Source: Desulfoprunum benzoelyticum (lineage in GTDB: Bacteria > Desulfobacterota > Desulfobulbia > Desulfobulbales > Desulfocapsaceae). Taken from it: a stretch of DNA of 64,000 nt. Made by a program: the position numbers and the translations under genes. The stretch covers positions 62,001-126,000 of the forward strand of contig NZ_JACHEO010000007.1 in assembly GCF_014201505.1 (NCBI RefSeq), in the 5' to 3' direction. Positions 1-11,067 of the stretch are shown here, piece by piece (position 1 is the first letter of the stretch; each line of letters opens with the position of its first letter). Under the pieces are notes generated by a model. The model had not been told where the DNA came from, did not search any database, and saw only the letters and a list, made by a program, of their open reading frames with translations.

Positions 1-2
1 AG

Positions 3-278
3 TGGCAGGCCGACAAGGAGGTCATGGGCGTCATCAGCCTGGTCTACGACCATCACCAGCACAAGCTGCAGGACAAGGTCACCGAGGTCCAGCACGGCTA
101 CCACCACCACATCGTCTCCACGACGCACGTCCACATGGACCACGACAACTGCCTGGAAGTCATCATCGTCCGCGGCAAGGCCAGGGAGATCCAGGAATTG
201 TCGGACAAACTGGTCGCCCTGCGCGGCATCCGTGACGGCCATCTGGCGATGAGCAGCACCGGCCGGTTCCTGCACTGA
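3..278 (+). CDS. nikR: NikR-like nickel-responsive regulator, C-terminal part (5' truncated by window edge)
   Basis: The frame is open from base 3 and ends at TGA 276-278, so only the C-terminal metal-binding (ACT-like) domain of about 90 residues is in view. The core contains the run VSTTHVHMDHDNCLEVIIVRG, with the histidines and cysteine (HVH, then C six residues on) that form the square-planar Ni(II) site in NikR. The end (IRDGHLAMSSTGRFL) is also typical of the family. The N-terminal ribbon-helix-helix DNA-binding half lies outside the window. NikR represses nickel uptake or nickel-enzyme genes when nickel-loaded. The gene converges on bioN with only 23 bases between their stops, so the two are unrelated transcripts. 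Confidence 0.85.
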   Translation, partial: WQADKEVMGVISLVYDHHQHKLQDKVTEVQHGYHHHIVSTTHVHMDHDNCLEVIIVRGKAREIQELSDKLVALRGIRDGHLAMSSTGRFLH

Positions 279-301
279 CGCCCCGGACCCTCGCTGCCGT
301 T

Positions 302-1057
302 TCAGGAGATCGCCAGCAGCAGCGCGCAGAACCCGGTGACGAGTCCCAGCGCCGTCCAGTCACAGGCCCCGGTCCGCCACTGATGACGTGTGCGCTCCAT
401 CCCGTAACAGCGAGCCTCCATCGCCTGCGCCAAGCGGTCGGCGGTGACGAAGGTCCGACGCAGCAGGGGCATGCCGAGATAGGTGATGCGGCGCAGCGGG
501 TTGCGGCGCTGGTCGATCGCCCGGGCGCGCAGGGCGTCATGAAGTTCCGCCGACTGGGTGAGGATGACCGGGATGAAGCGCACCAGCAGACCGATCATCG
601 TCGCAATCTGCTGGTGCGGGATGAAGGGGAGCGGGCGCAGGTACCATTCGACCGCCGCCCGGATATGGGACGGCCGGGTGGTGACGGTCACCAGCAGGCC
701 GAGAAGGGCGATGACGAGCAGGCGCCCGGCCAGCACCAGACCGGCCTCGAGGCCCTGGCGGCTGGCAGGGAGCCAGGGCGAGGCGAGCAGCGGCTCGCCC
801 GCCGTCGTCGCCGCCCGCGCCGCGACGATGCAGAGCAGCAGGACCAGATACCATCTCAGACTCCGCAGGCAGAGGAGCGGCGGGCAGCGGGCGGCGGGCA
901 GCAGCAGCAGGGCGGCGACCAGGGCCAGACCGAGCCCCGGAAAGCCGGCCTGGAGGCTGACGATACTGAACAGCGCCAGGGCCGCCAGCTTGATCCTGGC
1001 ATCGATCCGGTGAACCACGGTGTGCCCCGGCTGGTAGCCGAAGATCAGCGCAGCCAT
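302..1057 (-). CDS. bioN: Energy-coupling factor transmembrane protein EcfT/BioN of a biotin transporter
   Basis: A 251-residue hydrophobic protein of the CbiQ/EcfT family, the membrane scaffold linking the substrate-binding S component to the ATPase in ECF importers. It has several predicted membrane helices (residues about 22-55, 65-85, 100-130) and two Ala-Arg-containing coupling motifs in the C-terminal half, near ALRARAIDQRR and AMEARCYGMERT. EcfT proteins press such motifs into the ATPase groove. The start overlaps the end of bioM by 13 bases, showing tight translational coupling. It is the last gene of birA-bioY-bioM-bioN. The neighbouring bioY makes biotin the substrate; on sequence alone the protein could be any group I EcfT. 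Confidence 0.88.
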   Translation of the reverse strand: MAALIFGYQPGHTVVHRIDARIKLAALALFSIVSLQAGFPGLGLALVAALLLLPAARCPPLLCLRSLRWYLVLLLCIVAARAATTAGEPLLASPWLPASRQGLEAGLVLAGRLLVIALLGLLVTVTTRPSHIRAAVEWYLRPLPFIPHQQIATMIGLLVRFIPVILTQSAELHDALRARAIDQRRNPLRRITYLGMPLLRRTFVTADRLAQAMEARCYGMERTRHQWRTGACDWTALGLVTGFCALLLAIS

Positions 1058-1794
1058 GATTCCACCATTCCCCCCATCCTGATGGCGGCCGGCAGGCGGA
1101 TGCCGCAGGCCTCGGCCGCCCGCACGACCTGCTCCGGCGGGCCGTCGGCGGCGATCCGGCCCCGCTGCAGGATGATCAGCCGCTGGGCGTGGGCCAGGAC
1201 CTTCTCCAGATCGTGGACGCAGACGATGATGGTGCGGCCGCCGGCATGGAGGGCGACGATATGGGCCAGGACCTGGCGGACGCCGTCGTAGTCGAGATTG
1301 GCGAAGGGCTCGTCGAGGACGATGACCTCCGACGCCATCGCCAGGACCCCGGCGATCGCCAGGCGACGTTTTTCGCCGCCGGACAGCAGATGCGGGCTGC
1401 GGTCGCGCAGCTTCCCAAGGCCGACCGTCTCCAGGGCCGAGTCGACGCTTTCCCGGATCCTGGCGGCCGGCCAGTGAAGGTTTTCCGGACCGAAGGCGGC
1501 ATCGTCATATACCGTCTCGCCGACGATCTGGCTGTCGGCGTCCTGGAACACCATGCCGACGGTCCGCCGGGCATGGCGCAGGTCCTGATGGACGGGGACT
1601 CCGGCGATTTCGACGCTCCCCTCCTGGGGCCGCAACAGGCCGTTGAGATGCTTCAGCAGGGTGCTTTTGCCGGCGCCGTTGGCCCCGGCGAGGACGACGA
1701 AGGAACCGCGGGCGACCGACAGATCGATCTCCTCGAGGCTGGTGCGGCCGTCCGGATAGCGGTGGGTGAGCCCTGAAATCTTGATGATATCCAT
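1045..1794 (-). CDS. bioM: Biotin ECF transporter ATP-binding protein BioM
   Basis: A 249-residue ABC ATPase. It has Walker A GANGAGKST near residue 37, Q-loop FQDADSQ, signature LSGGEKRRLAIAG, Walker B VIVLDEPFANLD, and an H-loop histidine in VCVHDLEKV. The FQDADSQ Q-loop and the short uninterrupted architecture are typical of EcfA/CbiO-type subunits. It powers uptake through BioN and BioY, presumably as a homodimer because only one ATPase gene is present. It lies 12 bases after bioY and overlaps bioN by 13 bases. Biotin specificity is inferred from bioY and birA in the same operon. Confidence 0.9.
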   Translation of the reverse strand: MDIIKISGLTHRYPDGRTSLEEIDLSVARGSFVVLAGANGAGKSTLLKHLNGLLRPQEGSVEIAGVPVHQDLRHARRTVGMVFQDADSQIVGETVYDDAAFGPENLHWPAARIRESVDSALETVGLGKLRDRSPHLLSGGEKRRLAIAGVLAMASEVIVLDEPFANLDYDGVRQVLAHIVALHAGGRTIIVCVHDLEKVLAHAQRLIILQRGRIAADGPPEQVVRAAEACGIRLPAAIRMGGMVESWLR

Positions 1795-1806
1795 GACCGT
1801 CCGCCG

Positions 1807-2385
1807 TTATGCAACCGGGTCCGCCGGCGACCGGCCCGGTTCCGGCCGGCGGCCGAAGTGCAGCAACGGCCGGACGCTCTTGACGATGGCATAGGCGGCG
1901 GCGATCTTGATGAGGTCGCCGGGGACGAAGGGGTACATGCCGATCGCCAGGGCCTTGCCCAGACTGAGACCGAGGAGCATCTGCAGCCAGGGCACGCCGA
2001 CGGCGTAGATGATCAGGCTGCCGACCACCATCGCGACAATCTCCGCCACCGGCCGCTGGCGGAACGATTCCGAGATCCGGCCGACGACCCAGGCGGCGAT
2101 CAGAAATCCGAAGAGATAGCCGCCACGGGGGCCGAACAGATGACCGAGGCCGCCGCCGCCACCGGCGAATACCGGCAGGCCGCAGGCCCCTGCCAGCAGG
2201 TAGACGGCGACGGCGGCGGCTCCCCAGCGACTGCCCAGCAGCAGCGCTGCGACCAGAACAAACAGGTTCTGCAGGACAATCGGGACCGGGCCGACCGGGA
2301 TGGCGATGTAGCCGCCGACGGCGATCAACGCCGCCAGCAGGGAGGCGAGGACCAGGCGGTGCAGGTCCGGTTGTTGAGCGTTCAT
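1807..2385 (-). CDS. bioY: BioY biotin-binding S component
   Basis: A 192-residue integral membrane protein of the BioY family, which binds biotin in the membrane and works with BioMN. It has about six hydrophobic segments and the family hallmarks GPVPIVLQNLFVLVAALLLG, YLLAGACGLPVFAGG, the glycine-rich turn FGPRGGYLFGF and a final FVPGDLIKI helix. The open frame runs up to 2463, but the ATG at 2385 gives the usual family length and has a GTGAG stretch upstream. The extra N-terminal residues from the longer frame look non-homologous. It is the second gene of the biotin operon, 74 bases after birA and 12 before bioM. Confidence 0.92.
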   Translation of the reverse strand: MNAQQPDLHRLVLASLLAALIAVGGYIAIPVGPVPIVLQNLFVLVAALLLGSRWGAAAVAVYLLAGACGLPVFAGGGGGLGHLFGPRGGYLFGFLIAAWVVGRISESFRQRPVAEIVAMVVGSLIIYAVGVPWLQMLLGLSLGKALAIGMYPFVPGDLIKIAAAYAIVKSVRPLLHFGRRPEPGRSPADPVA

Positions 2386-2459
2386 GGTATTTCTCACCAT
2401 AAGCTGATGTTGTGGTTCTGCCTGAGGGCGGCAGACGCCGACCCCGCCGGCGATCGCCT

Positions 2460-3383
2460 TCACAAGGTATGGAAACAGTCGCCGTAAAAGACGGTGCGGC
2501 GGGAACCGTCGGCCAGCTCGACGATCAATCCGCCCTCGTCATCGATATCGACCGCCAGCCCTTCGCAGTCGTCGCGCAGAGTCGTGATCGTCACCTGGCG
2601 GCCGAGGGTGACGGTGCGCTCCCGCCACTGCCGCAGGACCTCGCGGCGGGAGAAGGTCGCCATCCGGGTTTCAAAGCGCTGGAGGAAATCGGCCAGGACC
2701 TGGGCCCGATTGACCTTCTCCCCGGTCAGCTGCAGCGCCGACACGGCCGGTTTGTCGGCAACTTCCGGCTCGTTGTTGAGGTTGAGGCCGATGCCGACAT
2801 TGACAAAGGCGACCTGATCGCCCTCGATCTCCATCTGCGACAGGATGCCGGCGATCTTGCGGCCGTCGACCAGGAGATCGTTCGGCCACTTGACCCGGGC
2901 GGTGATGCCGCAGCACCGGGCCAGGGTCGCCACCAGATCGAGGGCGACCGCGAGATTGATGATCGGGCACTCGCGGGGCGGCAGCGCCGGCCGCACGACG
3001 ATGGAAAAATACAGGCCGCCCTCCCCGGAATCCCATTGGCGCTGCATCCGGCCGCGCCCCTGGAGCTGGCGATCGGCGACAACGACGGTGTGGGAAGGGC
3101 AGCCGGCGCGGGCCAGCTCCGTGGCGCGGTTCATCGTCGAGTCGAGCTCGGGATAATAATGGATCAGCGCCGAGCGGGGACCGAACAGCCACGGGAAGGG
3201 GGTATCCGGGACCGTCACGAGGCGGTAGCCCCCGGCCGTCGATTCGATCTCATGGCCGCTCTGCCGCAGCTGGTCGATGTGCTTCCACACCGCCACCCGC
3301 GAGACCTCCAACTCCCGGCTGAGCTCCGGTCCCGACAAGGGCCGGGAAGATTTCTGCAGCATTTCCAGTATGCGTTTTTTCAT
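2460..3383 (-). CDS. birA: Bifunctional biotin-protein ligase and biotin operon repressor BirA
   Basis: A 307-residue protein with an N-terminal winged helix (residues 1-60, SRVAVWKHIDQLRQSGHEI), so this is the DNA-binding class II BirA rather than the short ligase-only form. The central catalytic domain has the biotinyl-AMP loop GRGRMQRQW near residue 104 and the conserved VKWPNDLLV and KIAGIL stretches. A C-terminal SH3-like domain ends the protein. BirA attaches biotin to carboxylase carrier proteins and, with biotinyl-AMP bound, represses biotin genes. It heads the birA-bioYMN operon, and a BirA-type operator sits 13 bases upstream of its ATG, which indicates autoregulation together with biotin import. 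Confidence 0.95.
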   Translation of the reverse strand: MKKRILEMLQKSSRPLSGPELSRELEVSRVAVWKHIDQLRQSGHEIESTAGGYRLVTVPDTPFPWLFGPRSALIHYYPELDSTMNRATELARAGCPSHTVVVADRQLQGRGRMQRQWDSGEGGLYFSIVVRPALPPRECPIINLAVALDLVATLARCCGITARVKWPNDLLVDGRKIAGILSQMEIEGDQVAFVNVGIGLNLNNEPEVADKPAVSALQLTGEKVNRAQVLADFLQRFETRMATFSRREVLRQWRERTVTLGRQVTITTLRDDCEGLAVDIDDEGGLIVELADGSRRTVFYGDCFHTL

Positions 3384-3395
3384 CGTCGCACCGAT

Positions 3396-3427
3396 TCGTT
3401 AACCATAATTATGAAACTGGTTAACCA
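3396..3427 (-). promoter_or_regulatory. BirA operator (inverted repeat) controlling birA-bioYMN
   Basis: The half-sites TCGTTAACC (3396-3404) and GGTTAACCA (3419-3427) are inverted and separated by 14 bases. This matches the bacterial BirA consensus TTGTTAACC-N14/15-GGTTWACAA at nearly every position. The site lies 13 bases upstream of the birA start. A perfect TTGACA hexamer reads on the minus strand at 3442-3447; a -35 there would place RNA polymerase over the operator. The -10 is not obvious. The divergent histidinol phosphatase gene starts about 275 bases away and could also be affected, but that is less likely. Confidence 0.8.
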
Positions 3428-3701
3428 TTGATCGCGAGCCATGTCAAGCCCCATGTATGCTGAAATACCGCCCGGACGGATCGCCGCGTCGCCCTCAATC
3501 GACGGCGCCGAATTCATATAGCGCTTTCACAAGGCGATGGACAATGTTACAATCCGGGGCTCGCGACCTCCGAGGCGCCTGTGTCCCGGAGGCCGCGGCT
3601 TGCAGCCGACGGCGTTTCCTTCCCGGACGCCGCCTGCTCCCCATCATGGCACGCCGACCTGGCCGCCCTCCGTCATCACCGGGAACCTTACGCGCAACAC
3701 A

Positions 3702-4553
3702 ATGGAAACCATATCCTACGTATCCGTCCACGGCGGGCATAGCGGCCAATTCTGCCACCATGCCACCAACACCCTCGAAGAAATCATCCAGCAGTACATC
3801 CTCAAAGACTTCCCCTGGGTGGGGATCACCGAGCACGTGCCGGCAATCAGCGACGAACTGCGCTACCCCGACCAGATAGAGGCCGGACTGACCGCCGACT
3901 TCCTGCTGCACCGCTTTCGCGACTACATCAGGGAGTGCCGCAGACTGCAGCGGAAATACGATGCCGAGATCAGGATCTATACCGCCATGGAGATCGAGAC
4001 CTACAGCGGCTATGAGCAGTTCATCCCCTCTCTGATACAGACATTCCAGCCCGATTACCTGGTCGGCTCCGTCCATTTCGTCGACGATCTGGGCTTCGAT
4101 TATTCCCGGGAACAGTACGACCGGACCGCCGCCGCGGCAGGCGGTGTCGATGCCCTCTACTGCCGCTATTTCGACCAGCAGTACGAGATGATCAAGCTGC
4201 TGCAGCCGGCGGTGGTCGGCCACTTCGACCTCATCCGGATCTTCGATCCCGAGTACCGGTCGAGACTGCTGCAGCCGGCGATCATGGAGCGGATCAGGAG
4301 AAACCTGGCCCTCATCCGCGATCTCGACCTCATCATGGACTTCAACCTCCGCTCCCTGCTGAAGGGGGCAAGCGAACCGTACATCTCCCGGCCTATTCTG
4401 CAGATTGCCAGGGAGATGGGGATCGCCGTCGTCCCCGGTGACGACTCGCACGGCCTCGAATCGGTGGCGGCGCACATGGAAACAGGGGTGGCCATTCTCG
4501 CGGAAATGGGGTTTGACACCAACTGGCGGCAGCCCAGGCTGTTGACGTACTGA
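3702..4553 (+). CDS. hisK: Histidinol-phosphatase, PHP family (HisJ/HisK type)
   Basis: A 283-residue PHP-domain metallophosphatase. Metal-ligand motifs appear in the expected order: HGGHSGQFCHH at the start, GITEHVP near 40, AMEIE near 100, GSVHFVD near 125, GHFDLI near 180 and PGDDSH near 250. This is the layout of the PHP histidinol-phosphatases that hydrolyse L-histidinol phosphate in histidine synthesis. The frame opens at 3537, but the upstream 55 residues are proline- and arginine-rich and resemble nothing, so ATG 3702 is preferred although no clear Shine-Dalgarno precedes it. No other his genes are nearby. A related PHP phosphoesterase with another substrate cannot be excluded. Confidence 0.85.
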   Translation: METISYVSVHGGHSGQFCHHATNTLEEIIQQYILKDFPWVGITEHVPAISDELRYPDQIEAGLTADFLLHRFRDYIRECRRLQRKYDAEIRIYTAMEIETYSGYEQFIPSLIQTFQPDYLVGSVHFVDDLGFDYSREQYDRTAAAAGGVDALYCRYFDQQYEMIKLLQPAVVGHFDLIRIFDPEYRSRLLQPAIMERIRRNLALIRDLDLIMDFNLRSLLKGASEPYISRPILQIAREMGIAVVPGDDSHGLESVAAHMETGVAILAEMGFDTNWRQPRLLTY

Positions 4554-4587
4554 TCGCCGCCCCGCTCACCGATCCGGTCCCCGCCCT

Positions 4588-5742
4588 ATGTCCGCCAACC
4601 TCAAGATCCTGTTCGCCCTGACCCTGATCCATTTCACCGGCGACTTCTACACCGCCTTCATCAGCCCGCTGTTCCCGGTGTTTGTCGACAAACTCGGCCT
4701 GTCCCTGACCCAGGTCGGCATCCTCGCCGGGACGATGCGGCTGCTGGCCTTCATCATCCAGCCGACGGTCGGCTACCTGGCGGATCGCAATCCCACCCGG
4801 GTCTTCATCTTCTCCGGTCTGGCGCTGACGATCGTGTTCATCCCGCTGGCGGGCATCGCCCCCAATTTCTGGGTGCTGCTGCTCTGTGTCGCCCTCGGGG
4901 CGATCGGCTCATCGATGTTCCACCCCTCGGTCACCGGGATGGTGCCGGTCTATGCCGGCTCGAAGGCCGGGTTCTCGATGTCGCTGTTCAACACCGGCGG
5001 GACCCTGGCTTTCGGCCTCGGCCCCCTGTTCATCACCTGGTACGTCGCGACCTTCGGCTTGACCGCGATGCCGTGGACGATGGCCGCCGGGCTGCTGGTC
5101 CTGGCCTATCTGGTCAAGGTCATCCCGCCGCCGCAGAGCGAGGGCCTCAAACGTTCGGGATTCTTCGGGGCGCTGCAGGAAAGCCTGGGCGACGCCTGGA
5201 AGGTCATCGCCTTGATCTGGCTGGTGATGTTCATGCGGGCGATCGTCGGCCAGTCGTTTCTGACCTTCATGCCGGTGCTCTACGTCAGGGAAGGGTTCAG
5301 CGTCGTCGCCGCCGGGGCCATCTATGCCCTGTTCACCGTGTCGGGCACGGTCAGCGGTCTGCTGTCCGGCCACATCTCCGACCGCATCGGCTTCAAACCG
5401 GTCTTCCTCTTCTCCTATCTGCTGATGGCCCCGGCCCTCTGGCTCCTGCTGCAGGTGAGCGGCGACTGGGTGTACCTCGGCTCGGCCCTGGCCGGCGCCC
5501 TGGTCCTGGCTCCCCTCCCCCTGGGGGTGACGATGGCCCAGACCCTGGCCCCGAAAGGCCGGTCGATGGTGGCCAGTCTGATGATGGGTTTTGCCTACGG
5601 CCTCGGCGGCGTCATCACCCCGCTTGTCGGCAAACTGGCCGATACCTATACCATCCGCCCGGTGCTGCTGGCGATCGCCGCCATCCCCCTGCTGACCCTG
5701 CCGATTATCGCCCTGTTCCCGAAAATCCGCAGCAACGGCTGA
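4588..5742 (+). CDS. MFS transporter, fosmidomycin-resistance (Fsr)-like
   Basis: A 384-residue protein with 12 predicted membrane helices. The start HFTGDFYTAFISPLFPVF, the helix 4-5 segment IGSSMFHPSVTGMVPVY and GFSMSLFNTGGTLAFGLGP are characteristic of the Fsr branch of the major facilitator superfamily. These are proton-coupled drug or small-molecule exporters. An MFS motif A-like loop (GYLADRNPTR) follows helix 2, and a second copy (GHISDRIGFKP) lies in the second half. The gene is 34 bases after hisK on the same strand and may be co-transcribed. The native substrate is unknown; the name indicates family, not proven drug resistance. Confidence 0.85.
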   Translation: MSANLKILFALTLIHFTGDFYTAFISPLFPVFVDKLGLSLTQVGILAGTMRLLAFIIQPTVGYLADRNPTRVFIFSGLALTIVFIPLAGIAPNFWVLLLCVALGAIGSSMFHPSVTGMVPVYAGSKAGFSMSLFNTGGTLAFGLGPLFITWYVATFGLTAMPWTMAAGLLVLAYLVKVIPPPQSEGLKRSGFFGALQESLGDAWKVIALIWLVMFMRAIVGQSFLTFMPVLYVREGFSVVAAGAIYALFTVSGTVSGLLSGHISDRIGFKPVFLFSYLLMAPALWLLLQVSGDWVYLGSALAGALVLAPLPLGVTMAQTLAPKGRSMVASLMMGFAYGLGGVITPLVGKLADTYTIRPVLLAIAAIPLLTLPIIALFPKIRSNG

Positions 5743-5927
5743 GGGTTTAGCTCTTGACGGCGGCGACCGAAAAGATCATGATCGGCAGCAACTATAGCTT
5801 GATTTTCACTGTGGCTTCATTTACCTGGAAAAGGTCCGGCCGGTTCGCCGCCGCACCTGACACCCGGCCGTCAACGATCGCCGGTTCCATGCGACGCCAG
5901 ATACCCCTTCTGCCATAAGGAGCACCC

Positions 5928-9131
<3,204 letters not shown>

Positions 9132-9238
9132 ACGTGTGAGGGCCTGGGGCCCGGCGGCCGCCGGCGGCTGTCGGCCCGGCCCCGCTGCCGCCGCGACTGG
9201 GCGGATACAGAAGTGAATTTCATCAACTCGAGGTCATC

Positions 9239-10642
9239 ATGGGCGGTCTTTTCGGAGTTGTCTCCGACAGCGATTGCGTCGCCGATCTGTACTACGGCAC
9301 GGACTATCACTCCCACCTGGGCACCAAGCGCGGCGGCATGGCGGTGCGCAACCAGCACGGCTTCCACCGTGCGATCCACAATATCGAGAACAGCTACTTC
9401 CGCTCCAAATTCGAGGCGGAGCTGAGCCGCTTTCACGGCCGGCTGGGGATCGGAGTCATCAGCGACACCGATCCCCAGCCGCTGATCATCGGCTCGCACC
9501 TCGGGACCTTCGGCATCGTCACCGTCGGCCGGATCAACAACATGGCCGAGCTGGTGGAGAAGGCCTTTGCCCGCCGGAGCTATTTTTCCGGCACCAGCGA
9601 CGGCATCACCAACCCGACCGAGGTCATGGCGATGCTGATCTGCCAGGAGGACAGCTTCGAGGCCGGGATCCGCGCCGCCCAGGAGGCGATCCACGGTTCC
9701 TGCTCACTGCTGCTGCTGACAAAGGGGGGGATCTACGCCGCCCGCGACCGCCTCGGCCGCACCCCGCTGGTGGCGGGACGGCGGCCGGGGGCGACGGCGA
9801 TCAGCTCCGAGACCTGCGCCTTTCCCAACCTGGGATTCGAAACGACCTATTTTCTCGGCCCCGGCGAGATCCTGTTCATGACCGCCGACGGCTGGGAGCA
9901 GCGCCGCCCTCCCGGCAAGGAGATGCAGATCTGTTCCTTCCTCTGGGTCTACTACGGCTACCCGGCCTCGGAGTACGAGGGCATCAACGTCGAGGACGTG
10001 CGCTACCGCTGCGGCGCCGCCCTGGCCCGCCATGACGAGGTGAAGGTCGACCTCGTCGCCGGCATCCCCGATTCCGGGATCGGCCACGCCATCGGCTATG
10101 CCAGCGAACGCAAACTCCCGTACAGCCGGCCGTTCGTCAAGTACACCCCGACCTGGCCGCGCAGCTTCATGCCCCAGAACCAGGCAATGCGCGATCTGGT
10201 GGCGAAGATGAAGCTGATCCCGGTGCGGCGGCTGATCGCCGGTCAACGCCTGCTGTTCTGCGACGACTCGATCGTCCGCGGCACCCAGCTCAAGGAGAAC
10301 GTCCAGATCCTGTTCGACTGCGGCGCCTGCGAGGTCCACATGCGCACCGCCTGCCCGACGCTGATCCATCCCTGCGAGTTTCTCAACTTCTCGTCGTCGC
10401 GCTCGACCCTCGACCTGGCGGGGCGGAAGGTCATCAAGAGGCTCGAGGGGGTCGAGGACAAGAACCTGGACGAATACGCCCAGGCCGGTTCGGCCCGGAA
10501 CCTGGCGATGATCGATGCGATCCGCGACCAGCTGCACCTGACCTCGCTCCGTTACCAGACCATGGACGATCTGGTGGCGGCGATCGGCCTGCCCCGGGAA
10601 CGGCTGTGCACCCACTGCTGGGACGGGAGCAGCCACTACTGA
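9239..10642 (+). CDS. PurF-like amidophosphoribosyltransferase homologue lacking the N-terminal nucleophilic cysteine
   Basis: A 467-residue PurF-family protein. The N-terminal half is a glutaminase-type Ntn domain, but it starts MGGLFGVV; canonical PurF starts MCG, where Cys becomes the N-terminal nucleophile. Other glutaminase landmarks survive in altered form (GRINN, ARDRLGRTPL). The C-terminal phosphoribosyltransferase domain is intact, with the PRPP loop LLFCDDSIVRGTQ near residue 340. Cysteines match the iron-sulfur ligands of Bacillus-type PurF: MQICSF, CPTLIHPC and the C-terminal LCTHCWDG. It may therefore use ammonia or another nitrogen donor, or have a regulatory role. The start follows a GAGGT Shine-Dalgarno. 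It sits 107 bases after carB and may form one nucleotide operon with it. Confidence 0.8.
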   Translation: MGGLFGVVSDSDCVADLYYGTDYHSHLGTKRGGMAVRNQHGFHRAIHNIENSYFRSKFEAELSRFHGRLGIGVISDTDPQPLIIGSHLGTFGIVTVGRINNMAELVEKAFARRSYFSGTSDGITNPTEVMAMLICQEDSFEAGIRAAQEAIHGSCSLLLLTKGGIYAARDRLGRTPLVAGRRPGATAISSETCAFPNLGFETTYFLGPGEILFMTADGWEQRRPPGKEMQICSFLWVYYGYPASEYEGINVEDVRYRCGAALARHDEVKVDLVAGIPDSGIGHAIGYASERKLPYSRPFVKYTPTWPRSFMPQNQAMRDLVAKMKLIPVRRLIAGQRLLFCDDSIVRGTQLKENVQILFDCGACEVHMRTACPTLIHPCEFLNFSSSRSTLDLAGRKVIKRLEGVEDKNLDEYAQAGSARNLAMIDAIRDQLHLTSLRYQTMDDLVAAIGLPRERLCTHCWDGSSHY

Positions 10643-10649
10643 AATCCGG

Positions 10650-10684
10650 AGATCTCTCCCCGCGGTCGCGATGACAGCGGGGGG
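10650..10684 (-). repeat. Inverted, diverged copy of the 36-bp intergenic repeat
   Basis: The stretch from AGATCTCTCC to GATGACAGCGGGGGG is the reverse complement, with several substitutions, of the 36-bp core found three times just downstream. It starts only 7 bases after the stop of the PurF-like gene. Together with the tandem array it forms a potential long hairpin in any transcript reading through from that gene. Confidence 0.6.
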
Positions 10685-10741
10685 AGGTCGAGGCGACATT
10701 TGGGGAAGGGCGTGAAGGCAGTGCAGCAAGGGCGAAATCTC

Positions 10742-10948
10742 GTCATTCCCGATAGGGCGAAGGACGCGATACCGCCCCCGCTGTCATTTCGAAGCGCAGC
10801 GAGAAATCTTGTCATTCCCGGTAGGGCCAAGGACGCGATACCGCCCCCGCTGTCATTTCGAAGCGCAGCGAGAAATCTCGTCATTCCCGATAGGGCCAAG
10901 GACGCGATACCGCCCCCGCTGTCATTTCGAAGCGCAGCGAGAAATCTT
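10742..10948 (+). repeat. Three tandem copies of a 69-bp intergenic repeat
   Basis: Three units start at 10742, 10811 and 10880 with an exact 69-base period and only a few mismatches. Each contains GTCATTCCCG, a variable GATAGGGCC segment and a 36-base core from CCCCCGCTGTCATTTCGA to AGCGAGAAATCT (10775-10810, 10844-10879, 10913-10948). The units leave a reading frame open and produce repeated peptides, but no gene is supported. The whole gap between the PurF-like gene and the CPBP protease (10643-11067) contains only this array, its inverted copy and about 110 bases of unremarkable sequence. Confidence 0.85.
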
Positions 10949-11067
10949 GCTTTTCTCTGCGGTGCATGCCTCTCAGCCCTGCTCGAACTGATTTTTTTGC
11001 AGCAGGTTCGGATGAGTGCAGAGACCGGACGACGACGGCCGCCTGACAACCGGGAGTAGCCGGACTG

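Noticed and set aside
3457..3879. Frame overlapping the start of the histidinol phosphatase gene.
   Set aside because: Arginine/serine/proline-rich shadow of the real gene in another frame.
10742..10948. CRISPR array.
   Set aside because: Units are contiguous and nearly identical throughout; there are no unique spacers and no cas genes.
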